DNA of 64,000 bases, taken from contig NZ_JBHULZ010000002.1 in the NCBI RefSeq assembly GCF_042684705.1, positions 33,587-97,586 of the forward strand. Reading direction: 5' to 3'. Position 1 is the first letter of the stretch. Every line of letters begins with the position of its first letter. A program made the translations under genes and the position numbers. The notes under the pieces were generated by a model that worked only from the letters and a program-made list of their open reading frames with translations, was not told the origin of the DNA and did not search any database. Positions 46,701 through 54,472 of this stretch are shown here, one piece after another. Source of the stretch: Mesonia sediminis. Its GTDB lineage: Bacteria > Bacteroidota > Bacteroidia > Flavobacteriales > Flavobacteriaceae.

Positions 46701-47079
46701 GATCGTGCAAGAGTTCCATAAAGTTCGTGAGGATATGGATAAAGGTAGAGAAGATGAGGCTCAGGAATTTGGCTTAAGTCAGCAAGAATTACCTTTTTAT
46801 GATTTTATCGTTTTTACCACTTTAAAAGAAGAAAACTTAACCGATGATGAGAAAGAGGAGTTGAAAACTTTGGTCAAGAATTTAGTGAACTTATTACAAG
46901 ATGCGATTAATAAACCCAATTTCTGGAAAGGTCGTCCTTCTGAAATACGCAAACTGCAAGGAGTAATTGAAGATGAAATTTCGTTTGTTTCCATAGAAAA
47001 AGTAGCGAATCAATATGCTAAATTAAGCGTAGAGATTATGAATTTAGCCAAAAGAAGAAATGATGAATTGCTAAGCTAA
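43723..47079 (+). CDS. hsdR: Type I restriction endonuclease/translocase subunit HsdR
   Basis: The 1118-residue subunit has an N-terminal nuclease IPDIVLF...AVVECKE (Asp159, Glu173-x-Lys175). The SF2 motor follows: Walker A HTQGSGKSLT (about 340), motif II LIDEAHRTQGG (about 466), motif III FTGTPLL (about 490), motif VI QAIARVNRT (about 745). A helical C-terminal domain ends in EIMNLAKRRNDELLS. It translocates DNA and cuts at a distance when HsdM/HsdS meet unmethylated sites. The start may be either ATG 43723 or ATG 43735. YgjP-type peptidase overlaps its stop by 1 bp. Confidence 0.95.
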   Translation: MTNKMAEFDNVEKPFLDKLQALGWRIVNQGSFGIPKNPAASLRNSFKEVTLKEEFIKAVKRINTVNNKPWLTNKQLEDIYSELIGIERANLSLLEANKQIFEKLIGVTKTTVAKNEVTGEDNPLVKLIDFKNWENNEFVAINQFRVVTPGGPREGIIPDIVLFVNGLPIAVVECKEVDVADPISNAVEQIMRYANTREDEFGTKEGEERLFHYNLFSIATHGEEARVGSITGDYEYYANWKDIFPEGYKDIDTLSYAAEEEARYKINGLQNDPRVRQEVLIKGILNKEILLDILQHFTLFMEVKEGVEVKIVCRYQQYRAVGKILDRLRTQPTGQKRSGVVWHTQGSGKSLTMVFFVRKLRSQNDLKDYKVIMMVDRKDLQKQLSATARLTNEFKEANIVSARKELKPKLRGTASNLNMVMVHKFVQEELKHSKALLKAYEEKGEVPEFKPFEVVNTSDRIVILIDEAHRTQGGDMGDNLFTAFPNAAKIAFTGTPLLTDRHKQKTHERFGGTGEFIDTYKIREAVDDRATLDIRYIGKTTNDNITSKEAFDAEFEDVFKKQTKEEKEEIQKRYGTMQAYLENKDRLRKIAKDIVKHYVKDILPNGFKAMVVGSSVLAAARYQYYIQEYINEYIEEEKQKVAPDVELIEKLEFLKIGTIVTKQDNNELGFISAARKQAKELKAVDNFKKDFDFSKDEDGNYRKPETGVAFLCVCDKLLTGFDAPIAQVMYLDKNIREHDLLQAIARVNRTKKDKKHGILVDYYGVSNHLKDALNIWGAEDEEDIKELLEYFKDIDKEIPVLEARYNRMIQLFTDKGIINFKKFAEQGFTDKDKEFQLAEDCIALAESVAFRAQFDTYLKAFFDSLDLLFNSKVAQDYYIPAKRFGYLLVRIKNRYKDPSMDLKWAKPKVRKMIDSYLETLGIDSKIPPVDLLSDDFTKEVDKLGKNTKAKASEMEHAMRRHIKVNMQKDPALYKRFLRRIEELLERYADNWEMIVQEFHKVREDMDKGREDEAQEFGLSQQELPFYDFIVFTTLKEENLTDDEKEELKTLVKNLVNLLQDAINKPNFWKGRPSEIRKLQGVIEDEISFVSIEKVANQYAKLSVEIMNLAKRRNDELLS

Positions 47080-47759
47080 TGGAGATTTCAGGCATAGACA
47101 TAAAAATAATCAAGAGTAAACGCAAAACCTCTAGTATATATATTGAGCGCGACGGTTCGGTATCGGCCCGTGTTCCTGAAACCTTGTCAGATAATGAAAT
47201 TGTCGATTTATTAAAAGCTAAGGAATATCAAATTTTCAAACACTTGGCCGAATGGCAAGAACTCAACGAAAATGCAGTAGAAAGGGAATATGTGAGCGGA
47301 CAGTCTTTTTTATATTTAGGAAGAAATTATCGCTTGAAATATGATGAGGTTGAGAGTGGAAAATTATATTTTAAAAGAAATACCTTTTATTTAAATCCAA
47401 CAGACCAGCCAAAGGCCAAGGACTTGTTTGTAAAATTCTACAAGCAGAAACTCAATCAAAAATTGCCAAAAATTGTAAAAAGCTACCAAGAACAATTGGG
47501 AGTTTATCCAAATGCCATCAAAGTAATGGAATTACAAAACCGATGGGCATCCTGCACCCCCAATGCTAATGTGAATTTTCATTGGAAATGCGCAATGGCC
47601 CCCATAGATGTTTTACATTATATCGTGGTGCACGAGTTGGTTCATTTAATTCATCCTAATCACTCCAAAGCTTTCTGGAATGAGGTCGATAAAATCTTAC
47701 CCAAGTACGATGAACAAATTTACTGGTTAAAATTAAATGGTGCCGGGATGGATTTATAA
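47079..47759 (+). CDS. YgjP/SprT-like zinc metallopeptidase
   Basis: The 226-residue protein has the DUF45/YgjP layout: KIIKSKRKTSSIYIERDGSVSARVP (about 9-33), then MELQNRWASCTPNANVNFHW (about 149-168) and the zinc site HELVHLIHPNHSKAFW (HExxH at about 188-192, third His about 198). The ATG shares a base with the hsdR stop (TAATG), so the two are co-translated. YgjP-type genes occur repeatedly at the end of type I restriction operons; they may degrade or control HsdR, but this is inference. Confidence 0.9.
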   Translation: MEISGIDIKIIKSKRKTSSIYIERDGSVSARVPETLSDNEIVDLLKAKEYQIFKHLAEWQELNENAVEREYVSGQSFLYLGRNYRLKYDEVESGKLYFKRNTFYLNPTDQPKAKDLFVKFYKQKLNQKLPKIVKSYQEQLGVYPNAIKVMELQNRWASCTPNANVNFHWKCAMAPIDVLHYIVVHELVHLIHPNHSKAFWNEVDKILPKYDEQIYWLKLNGAGMDL

Positions 47760-47782
47760 TTTTATTTATAAGGACTTATTGA

Positions 47783-48460
47783 ATGATTAAAAAAAATATG
47801 CCCAAAAACCCCAACAAAAAACCTTGGCCTACCAAAGATGCGATGGCGCAGGTATATGAACAAAACCTGTGGGGTGGGGAGCAGGAGCAGTTTTATTCGG
47901 GATTGGGCTCGCATCATCCAGCGGTGGTACAACCTTATATCTCGGCGGTGCAAGATTTTTTAAAGCAACTACCCGAAGCGCCAGTGGTTGGCGATTGGGG
48001 TTGTGGCGATTTTAATATCGGGAAAAAATTGTTGCCTCACGCCAAATACTACCAGGCCATAGATATTGTACCCAATTTAATTGCCTACAACCAAAAGCAG
48101 TTTAAGCAGGCTAACTTAAGTTTTCATTGTTTAGACCTTGCCAAAGATGAGCTGCCGGCTGCGGATTGCGTTTTGTTGCGGCAGGTTTTGCAACACCTCT
48201 CGAATGCCGAAATACTCGCCATCTGCAAAAAACTATCGGCTTATAAGTATGTGATAATTACCGAACATCTTCCTGAAGGTAGATTTGAACCGAACCGAGA
48301 TATTATTTCGGGACAGGGTATTCGTTTAAAAAAGGGCAGCGGAGTAGATTTGCTCGCGCCGCCGTTTAATTTAGCAGTACAAGAGGTTAGGGAGTTACTG
48401 CGAATAGCCTCGCCAGGCTATTCGGGAATCATTGCGACTTGGGTATATACCATGTTTTAA
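47783..48460 (+). CDS. SAM-dependent methyltransferase, class I
   Basis: The 225-residue protein has a Rossmann-type SAM pocket: VVGDWGCGDFNIGKKL (about 67-82, motif I), YQAIDIVPNLI (acidic loop, about 91-101), then VLLRQVLQHLSNAEI (motif post II) and VIITEHLPEG. Methyl acceptor is not evident. The start may be the second Met (MPKNPN). It follows the YgjP gene by 23 bp but looks like ordinary chromosome; the stop overlaps the next long frame, so the true next start is 48490. Confidence 0.8.
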   Translation: MIKKNMPKNPNKKPWPTKDAMAQVYEQNLWGGEQEQFYSGLGSHHPAVVQPYISAVQDFLKQLPEAPVVGDWGCGDFNIGKKLLPHAKYYQAIDIVPNLIAYNQKQFKQANLSFHCLDLAKDELPAADCVLLRQVLQHLSNAEILAICKKLSAYKYVIITEHLPEGRFEPNRDIISGQGIRLKKGSGVDLLAPPFNLAVQEVRELLRIASPGYSGIIATWVYTMF

Positions 48461-48489
48461 AATACTTTTGCCATTTAACCATAAACATT

Positions 48490-49395
48490 ATGCGTTCTTT
48501 TTTGCCTCTCTTCCTATTTATATTCCTTAGCCTCAGTCTAGGCTGCAAGGCTTTTGCTCAGCAGCCGACTCCTGTATTGGCATCTGCGCAAAGCATAAGC
48601 CTAGCCGATTTGAAAGCTTACCCAAACAAGAAAGAGGAATTACAGATCATCACTTGGAACATTCAAAATCTAGGTCGATCAAAGTCAGACGCAGAGATTG
48701 CCCAAATGGCGGCGGTCTTACGCCACGCCGATGTGGTTGCCGTGCAGGAGGTGGTGGCCAAAGATCCGGCGGGTGCTCAAGCGGTAGCTCGCTTAGCCGA
48801 TGAACTCAACAGAACCGGAGCAAAATGGGATTATCAGGTGAGTTTGCCTACAAAGAGTCCGTCGCCTTACATCAGCGAACGCTATGCTTTTTTATGGAAA
48901 ACCCATCGTGTCCGCTTAAAGCGAAAAGCCTACTTAGACCAAACTTTACAAGATCGGGTTTATCGCGAACCCTTTATCGGGCAATTTGAAGATAAGATAT
49001 CGGCGAAAGCATTTTATGTAATCAATTTTCACGCTCGTAAATACAACGACCAGCCCGAACGAGAAATCAAAACTATGGGTGATTATAGCGAGCGATTAAA
49101 CACACAAGCCTTAATACTGGCGGGGGATTTTAATCTGACCGAGCGGCATACGGTATGGAATCCGTTTTATAAAAAGGGTTTTAATGCGGCCCTGAATAAA
49201 AATCCGACTACGCTAAAACGCAAATGCCAAGATGGGGTTTACCGAAATCATGCGATTGATAATATGTTTTTCCCTTCGGGCATACAAAAAATTAAAGCGG
49301 CTAGCATCGATTGGGTAGGCAGTTGTGATCGTTTAGAACAAGCCAGAACAGTATCTGACCACCTGCCGGTGTGGATGCATTTTAAATTGGAATGA
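48490..49395 (+). CDS. Secreted endonuclease/exonuclease/phosphatase-family protein
   Basis: From ATG 48490 a signal peptide (MRSFLPLFLFIFLSLSLGCKAFAQQ; a lipobox Cys at about 19 is possible) leads to a DNase I-like domain: ITWNIQNLG (about 49-57), AVQEVV (catalytic Glu, about 76-81), INFHARK (about 179-185), AGDFNLTE (about 213-220) and VSDHLPVW (about 292-299). Likely an extracellular or periplasmic nuclease/phosphodiesterase. The longer frame from 48439 would overlap the methyltransferase and hide the signal. Confidence 0.85.
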   Translation: MRSFLPLFLFIFLSLSLGCKAFAQQPTPVLASAQSISLADLKAYPNKKEELQIITWNIQNLGRSKSDAEIAQMAAVLRHADVVAVQEVVAKDPAGAQAVARLADELNRTGAKWDYQVSLPTKSPSPYISERYAFLWKTHRVRLKRKAYLDQTLQDRVYREPFIGQFEDKISAKAFYVINFHARKYNDQPEREIKTMGDYSERLNTQALILAGDFNLTERHTVWNPFYKKGFNAALNKNPTTLKRKCQDGVYRNHAIDNMFFPSGIQKIKAASIDWVGSCDRLEQARTVSDHLPVWMHFKLE

Positions 49396-49443
49396 TGAGA
49401 AGTTTAAAAAAACTTGTATTTTTAAGCTTTAATTGTGTTTAAT

Positions 49444-49863
49444 ATGCAGCAGGTTTTTCATGCCAAAGTTTCTTATGGGTTGCTAGCCTTAGTAGTATTA
49501 TCAATACTTACTTGTATCGCGCCATTACTCACCGAAGCTTGGGAAGATTGGTTTTGGGTCTTATTGATATTTACGCTTTTACTAGAAGCTTTTATATTGC
49601 ATTTGTTTTTGTTTACGCGGTATACAATAGTAGGCGATAGCTTGCAGGTGCGCAGCGGTTTGATACGTTACCCCGCTATACCCATTGCGCAAATTACTTT
49701 AGTAAAACCCACCAAAAGCATATTATCGGCACCAGCGCCATCTTTTAAACGCTTGGCGGTGTGTTATAACCGCTACGATGAGTTGATTGTATCGCCTAAG
49801 CAAGCCAAAGCCTTCGTAGCCACTTTACAAGCGATTAATCCGAAAATAAAAAGTGAAATTTAA
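49444..49863 (+). CDS. Membrane-anchored PH-like domain protein
   Basis: Two membrane helices (about 10-30 and 36-56) are followed by a bacterial PH-like domain: FTRYTIVGDSLQVRSGLIRYPAIPIAQITLVKPTKS (about 57-92) and RLAVCYNRYDELIVSPKQAKAFVATLQ (about 100-126), the pattern of the bPH family with YdbS-like topology. Role unknown. Start could be GTG 49435, three codons upstream; ATG 49444 is simpler. Confidence 0.8.
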   Translation: MQQVFHAKVSYGLLALVVLSILTCIAPLLTEAWEDWFWVLLIFTLLLEAFILHLFLFTRYTIVGDSLQVRSGLIRYPAIPIAQITLVKPTKSILSAPAPSFKRLAVCYNRYDELIVSPKQAKAFVATLQAINPKIKSEI

Positions 49864-49892
49864 CCAACAATAATTTAAGTACTATAGCTAAA

Positions 49893-50558
49893 ATGAGTAC
49901 TAAAGAATATCAATCTATGAATTTTGACAAAGAGCGTTATAAGGTTTACACATGGAAACATTGGTCGATGCTGCATTGGTGTATCAATCCTGGACTTGTG
50001 ATCAATGAGTTGATTTTAGGGCAGCGCGTACCCAAAGTCAGTTTGGTAGACAAAACCCAAGACAAGCCACTGGTAGAGCGTTCTTATGTTCCTTGTCCGC
50101 ATTGCCACAGCCTACATGATTCCCGCACTTGGGCGGCCCCGAATGCTACCCTATTCAAAAACTGGTTTGGCTTATACTGTCCTAATTGTCAGCAAATCAT
50201 TCCTTGCCTAATGAATGTATTTACCTTTTTGATTTTAGCTATTAGTTTCCCGCTCTGGGGCGGATTTAAAAAGCGCTTAAAAGCCAAATGGTTGGCACAA
50301 CAACCTGCGCGTTATGAAAATTTAAATTTAGAGCAGGTCTCTCAAAAATTTAAAAGCCAGAATTGGGTAAAGACGGGTTTGACTTGGGGTGCGTTTATGT
50401 TTGTTTTTATGAGTGTGTTGTATCCTTATTTTACCGACCAAAAAATAACAGCAGTTAGCTTAGGGGTGGGTGTTGTAATCTGGACGTTGGGCGGATTGCT
50501 TTTCGGTTATTTTATGAAGGCCTATTTAAATAAAAAACCAACTACTAAAACCAAATGA
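49893..50558 (+). CDS. Membrane protein with zinc-ribbon motif, unknown function
   Basis: The 221-residue protein has a four-Cys zinc-ribbon (PCPHCHSLH at about 68-76; LYCPNCQQ at about 93-100), then a membrane helix (about 106-125), a basic stretch and two more helices (about 160-178 and 188-208). Family not recognised. It follows the PH-like gene by 29 bp and may be co-transcribed. The first eight codons may be skipped in favour of MNFDKERYK. Confidence 0.7.
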   Translation: MSTKEYQSMNFDKERYKVYTWKHWSMLHWCINPGLVINELILGQRVPKVSLVDKTQDKPLVERSYVPCPHCHSLHDSRTWAAPNATLFKNWFGLYCPNCQQIIPCLMNVFTFLILAISFPLWGGFKKRLKAKWLAQQPARYENLNLEQVSQKFKSQNWVKTGLTWGAFMFVFMSVLYPYFTDQKITAVSLGVGVVIWTLGGLLFGYFMKAYLNKKPTTKTK

Positions 50559-50681
50559 ATAAATCGTTTATAGACTGAATTTTGGTGAATATGCTCATTT
50601 AAAATGCTTATATTTAAGACTTTAAAGCCTTGCATAGATATGTAGGCGTTATTATTTGTTCATCTTTTTAAATATAAACTT

Positions 50682-51428
50682 ATGCAGTCTGCTCAAAAAT
50701 TCCCGGATTTTACCAAGCTAAAAGCCATTTTTATCAATTGCACCTTAAAGAAATCGCCTCTAGCCAGCCATACCGAAACCTTGATGCGTCAATCTATGGA
50801 TATTATGACAAAAGAAGGTGTACAGCTGCGCTATATACGCTTGGTAGACCATCAAGTACCGCCAGGAGTTTATCCCGATATGACCGAACACGGTTGGGAA
50901 CAAGACGAGTGGCCACAAATAAAAGAACAAATACTTGCCGCCGATATTTTGGTAATTGGTACTCCTATTTGGTTAGGTGAAAAATCATCGGTAGCTCAAA
51001 AATTAATCGAACGCTTGTATGCGTTAAGTGGTCAGACCAATGATCGCGGGCAATATATTTATTACAACAAAGTAGGTGGCTGCCTGGTTACCGGCAATGA
51101 AGACGGTTTAAAACATTGTGCGCGTGATATATTGTATGCTTTACAACATATAGGGTACAGCATTCCGCCCCAAGCCGATGCGGGTTGGATTGGCGAAGTG
51201 GGACCCGGCCCAAGTTATGGCGATACCGAGTGGCAGGACCAAAGCCTCAATCAGCCTGCTGGTTTTGATAGCGATTTTACCCAGCGCAATACTACGTTTA
51301 TGACCTATAATTTATTACATCTAGCGCAAATGATTCAAGCTCAAGGCGGATACAGCAACTATGGCAACAATAAAAAAGCTTGGGATGAAGGCAAACGCTG
51401 GAATTTTGATAATCCTGAATACCGTTAA
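50682..51428 (+). CDS. Flavodoxin-like NAD(P)H-dependent FMN reductase
   Basis: The 248-residue protein has the flavodoxin-fold FMN sites of the NADPH-dependent FMN reductase group: AIFINCTLKKSPLASHTETL (phosphate loop, about 15-34), ILVIGTPIWLGEKSSVAQKLIERL (about 94-117) and GGCLVTGNEDGLKHCARDILYALQHIG (about 131-157). It should transfer electrons from NAD(P)H via FMN to quinone, nitro or azo acceptors. The acceptor cannot be read. Single gene, converging on the DUF1989 gene. Confidence 0.85.
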   Translation: MQSAQKFPDFTKLKAIFINCTLKKSPLASHTETLMRQSMDIMTKEGVQLRYIRLVDHQVPPGVYPDMTEHGWEQDEWPQIKEQILAADILVIGTPIWLGEKSSVAQKLIERLYALSGQTNDRGQYIYYNKVGGCLVTGNEDGLKHCARDILYALQHIGYSIPPQADAGWIGEVGPGPSYGDTEWQDQSLNQPAGFDSDFTQRNTTFMTYNLLHLAQMIQAQGGYSNYGNNKKAWDEGKRWNFDNPEYR

Positions 51429-51465
51429 ACGGATTGCATCACTTTAATTTTAATGCATTGGATTT

Positions 51466-52050
51466 TTATGCCGTTATAATTTCAAAATGTATGGGTTTAA
51501 AAGTACCTCCATTGCTGTCTTCGGCAGAGCAGGCTGTCAGCCCCACAATCAAGTCCATTTGCGCTTCAAAGAGAATATAATCTCCCGCCTTACTTAATGG
51601 GGGTTCCACGCTTATTTTCCCATCTTCTTTCACTTGAACATTCATAAAGATATTAAAAGCGTTCGGAATTTGATCAGGCTCTATGCCAAATGGCGCTAAG
51701 TTGGTATAAAGATTTTCAAAACAGCTGGGGTGGTAGCCCTCATATTCATACATAATCTCAAAGGTTTCTGGACTACAGGGCGCCAACAAGAAATCGTTAC
51801 GTCCATTGGTGTCTTCTACTATTTTCATCATCGGCTGACTTCGATTGGACCACAGTTGATTGCCTGTAGTTAAGAATATATTTTCTTCAAAGTCTAGACT
51901 CTTACCAGATGATAATTTTTCGCGCGGGTCATTTGCATTAAAAAGTACCATATCGCTTACTTGCTGGCCTTTGGGGTCGATCACTTTTAAATATTCTCCT
52001 TTTTTCAATTGAAAAGCTGTTCCCGACTGTTCAGGTATTTTTTTTGTCAT
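51466..52050 (-). CDS. DUF1989 (urea carboxylase-associated) family protein
   Basis: The 194-residue DUF1989 protein has GQQVSDMVLFNANDPREKLS (about 28-47), NIFLTTGNQLWSNRSQPMM, the block LLAPCSPETFEIMYEYEGYHPSCFENL (about 88-114, with Cys and His that could hold zinc) and NIFMNVQV. Relatives (CgdA/CgdB) act as carboxyguanidine deiminase subunits in guanidine breakdown, others are unstudied. It lies 17 bp behind the GntA-like gene, an arrangement that supports guanidino-compound chemistry. Confidence 0.85.
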   Translation of the reverse strand: MTKKIPEQSGTAFQLKKGEYLKVIDPKGQQVSDMVLFNANDPREKLSSGKSLDFEENIFLTTGNQLWSNRSQPMMKIVEDTNGRNDFLLAPCSPETFEIMYEYEGYHPSCFENLYTNLAPFGIEPDQIPNAFNIFMNVQVKEDGKISVEPPLSKAGDYILFEAQMDLIVGLTACSAEDSNGGTFKPIHFEIITA

Positions 52051-52067
52051 TTGGTCTAAATTTTTAT

Positions 52068-52775
52068 TTAAGCTTTATGGAAAGGACATTTCCAATTTTT
52101 TTCTGTTTTTCTACCGCTGTATTGACGCGCTTCGCTAGCATCACCAAAATCGGCTAAGACCGGGTTGATTGACCCCTGTAATGCCTTATCTCTTTTCCGA
52201 ATTCGTTTTTTGACCACTTCATAACTTCCCATTTCGCGCAGTTTTTCAAATTGAGCGTGCAGGTTAAAAGCAATACTCACATAGGGTGCCTGTCTGGCCT
52301 TTCTTGAACTACGCGTGTGCATTCCAACTATATAAAATGCCCTACCGGCAATACTGAAACTAAAGTTGTTACTCGCCGGATCTGCAGAAACGCTTGAATC
52401 CCAATTGGCATTATCAACTTGGTGTATTTGGTTGAGCAATTGCCAAAGCGCTTGCTCAAAAGATTTTTCGTCTTTAAAACTAACTTCTGGAAAAACCGCA
52501 ATAAAACTAGCAAATTTATTATCACCAAAATCGTATTGTTGGATGTATTCTTTTATATCGGTCACCAATTGGCGTGCGGTGCTCTGTGTATCGAAATCTG
52601 GATAACTTCTAAGAAACAAACCTTGAGTTTGATGAACACTATGCGCCATTATACAAGGGTGATTTTTGTCTACTATAAACCTACGGAAAGCTTTTTCATA
52701 GATTTTATTTGAATTTTGGTCGGTTTGGTTCGTCGGTTTCATAAGCTTTTTTTCTAAAATTACCCATTTCATCAT
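52068..52775 (-). CDS. YqcI/YcgG family protein, GntA-like heme N-hydroxylase
   Basis: The 235-residue protein carries the YqcI/YcgG signature: KAFRRFIVDKNHPCIMAHSV (about 28-47), FASFIAVFPEVSF (about 83-95), FSFSIAGRAFYIVGMHTRSSRKARQAPYVSIAFNLHAQFEKLR (about 134-176) and the C-terminal KCPFHK. GntA of guanitoxin synthesis belongs here and N-hydroxylates a guanidino group with heme. The conserved His/Cys-Pro-Phe-His residues are present. Substrate here is unknown. Start could be ATG 52742 (MKPTNQTD), eleven codons later. Upstream of the DUF1989 gene in one operon. Confidence 0.8.
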   Translation of the reverse strand: MMKWVILEKKLMKPTNQTDQNSNKIYEKAFRRFIVDKNHPCIMAHSVHQTQGLFLRSYPDFDTQSTARQLVTDIKEYIQQYDFGDNKFASFIAVFPEVSFKDEKSFEQALWQLLNQIHQVDNANWDSSVSADPASNNFSFSIAGRAFYIVGMHTRSSRKARQAPYVSIAFNLHAQFEKLREMGSYEVVKKRIRKRDKALQGSINPVLADFGDASEARQYSGRKTEKNWKCPFHKA

Positions 52776-52838
52776 TCTTTAGTTAACGGATTAACAGATA
52801 TTTAAACAAAGCTTAAACTAGTTTAACAAACTCATGTT

Positions 52839-53102
52839 TTAATTCTTAGTTTTGTATCGAAAATACAATACCAGCATAGTAGCGTTGAGGGAGAACGAAA
52901 TTCCATTGGTGAGTATAATAGCAAGGTCATCACGTAATACACCATAAACGGTCCATAAACCTACTCCCATTGTTAAAATAAAAAACATCTTAGGAGAGAG
53001 ATCGGCTACTTTTTTACTTCGCCATGCTTTATATAATTGGGGTATTATCGCTGAGGTGGTACACACACCGGCAACCAATCCTAGAACAGTTAGCCAATTC
53101 AT
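52839..53102 (-). CDS. SemiSWEET / PQ-loop sugar transporter
   Basis: The 87-residue protein has three membrane helices with the PQ-loop motif: LVAGVCTTSAIIPQLYKAWRSKKVADLSPKMF (about 9-40), then GVGLWTVYGVLRDDLAIILTN and SLNATMLVLYFRYK. SemiSWEETs work as dimers moving sugars down gradients. It lies 64 bp upstream of the GntA-like gene on the same strand and may share its transcript. Confidence 0.9.
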   Translation of the reverse strand: MNWLTVLGLVAGVCTTSAIIPQLYKAWRSKKVADLSPKMFFILTMGVGLWTVYGVLRDDLAIILTNGISFSLNATMLVLYFRYKTKN

Positions 53103-53271
53103 AGCATTTGTGGATTAAAGGTTAAACGTTAGAGATCAACAATTTCAATTAAATTGCTGATATAGTAGTAATTAAGGCTATTAAATTCTAGTTAAACAGC
53201 TCTTAAGGAATTCTAAAATACCGGTGATTTTGTCTTGCTATCCTATAATTTAGTAATCAATTTAAAACGAA

Positions 53272-53415
53272 ATGATGATGGAACAAGATGAAAAACATGC
53301 GGTAAATGAAGATAATTTGCAAGAAAAGTACGAAGGAGAAACACATGCTAAAGGCGAGGATACTCATGCTAATAAATCGCTTTGGGAACAGATGAAGAAT
53401 CTGTTTGGTTTTTAA
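53272..53415 (+). CDS. Small acidic protein, 47 residues, unknown
   Basis: A 48-codon frame from ATG 53272 to TAA 53413-53415 encodes MMMEQDEKHAVNEDNLQEKY followed by GETHAKGEDTHANKS and LWEQMKNLFGF. It is hydrophilic and acidic with an amphipathic aromatic end. TATAATTTAG at about 53244 resembles a -7 element 30 bp ahead. Its stop is 20 bp before the MgtC-like gene, so it may be the first gene of that unit. No family recognised. Confidence 0.55.
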   Translation: MMMEQDEKHAVNEDNLQEKYEGETHAKGEDTHANKSLWEQMKNLFGF

Positions 53416-53434
53416 AATAAGTTTTTAAATTAGA

Positions 53435-53899
53435 ATGCCTATGCCTATAGAATTAGAATTAGATGTGCTACTATTTTTAAAAAATGGCTTAGCGGCTATT
53501 TTAGCTGGCTTTTTAATGGGCTTAGAACGTCAGTTAAAGGGGAAACATGCAGGCTTAAAGACCAATGTTTTAGTGGCATTAGGCGCTAATGTTTTTATAA
53601 TGGCCTCTTTGGTATTTGCCGATTTCTCTGGCACCGATCTTACCCGGGTCCTGGGACAAATTATTGTTGGCGTAGGATTTCTAGGTGCTGGTGTTATTTT
53701 GCCTAAAAATGGAGAGGATAAAGTAGCAGGATTGGCTACAGCCGCTACCATTTGGTGCAGTGCGGCTGCAGGATGTTTAGCAGGACTTGGCTTGTATGCG
53801 GTATTAGGAGTTTTTACCTGTATGGTGGTATTGGTAAATCTTGTTTTTGGCTTGTTGAATAGAAAAATAGATAAAAAGAAGTCGGCTCACAAAGAGTAG
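53435..53899 (+). CDS. MgtC/SapB family membrane protein
   Basis: The 154-residue protein has four membrane helices and the MgtC signature: LKNGLAAILAGFLMGLERQLKGKHAGLKTNVLVALGANVF (about 15-54), VGVGFLGAGVIL (about 78-89) and GLATAATIWCSAAAGCLAGLGLY. Members are linked to magnesium limitation and envelope or ATP synthase control; the long cytosolic domain of virulence MgtC is missing. ATG 53435 with a second in-frame Met two codons on. Confidence 0.9.
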   Translation: MPMPIELELDVLLFLKNGLAAILAGFLMGLERQLKGKHAGLKTNVLVALGANVFIMASLVFADFSGTDLTRVLGQIIVGVGFLGAGVILPKNGEDKVAGLATAATIWCSAAAGCLAGLGLYAVLGVFTCMVVLVNLVFGLLNRKIDKKKSAHKE

Positions 53900-53911
53900 T
53901 AATTCTATAGC

Positions 53912-54466
53912 TTAAGCATCCTCATTCGTATTTTCAATATCTTCTTGTTCTTCATCTGATAATAAGTAATGATCTTTTCCTAATCCAACAATTTTAATGA
54001 TGTTGGTTACGGTTTTATACAAGAGAAGGATTACCGTGATTAAGGTACCGCTTAGCAACGAAGAAAAAAACAAACTAATCCAATAAATATAGCTAAACCA
54101 AGCCGTTGGTAAATTTTCTGCTTCGGTTATGGGGATATTGAACAACTGAAAAACAATTAGAGTGACCACAAACAATACCGTTACCAACTTAGCAATATTT
54201 AAAACTTGCACATAATGTTGATTCTTTAAGCGCGATTTAGTACCCGTACTTATACCAAGAAGGGTAAGCAATAAAGCCAAAATAGTTGCTGATGCTAAAA
54301 TAATGGTATTGCACAACATATTAATACCAGACATCGAGGTATTCAACAGCTGCTTAGCCTCGTAGCCCGATAGGTTTCCTAGTACAAATACCGCCAAGCC
54401 AATAAAGATAAAAGCAACTAAGCCGCCACTTATGGGTCCTTTATTTTTACTGATAAAATCCTGCAT
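53912..54466 (-). CDS. Integral membrane protein of unknown function
   Basis: The 184-residue protein has four membrane helices (about 11-31, 47-70, 90-110 and 124-148) and an acidic cytosolic tail (LLSDEEQEDIENTNEDA). No catalytic motif seen. It follows the PaiB-like gene by 6 bp on the same strand, so it is the third gene of a unit starting with the DUF421 gene. Confidence 0.75.
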   Translation of the reverse strand: MQDFISKNKGPISGGLVAFIFIGLAVFVLGNLSGYEAKQLLNTSMSGINMLCNTIILASATILALLLTLLGISTGTKSRLKNQHYVQVLNIAKLVTVLFVVTLIVFQLFNIPITEAENLPTAWFSYIYWISLFFSSLLSGTLITVILLLYKTVTNIIKIVGLGKDHYLLSDEEQEDIENTNEDA

Positions 54467-54472
54467 AATCGT

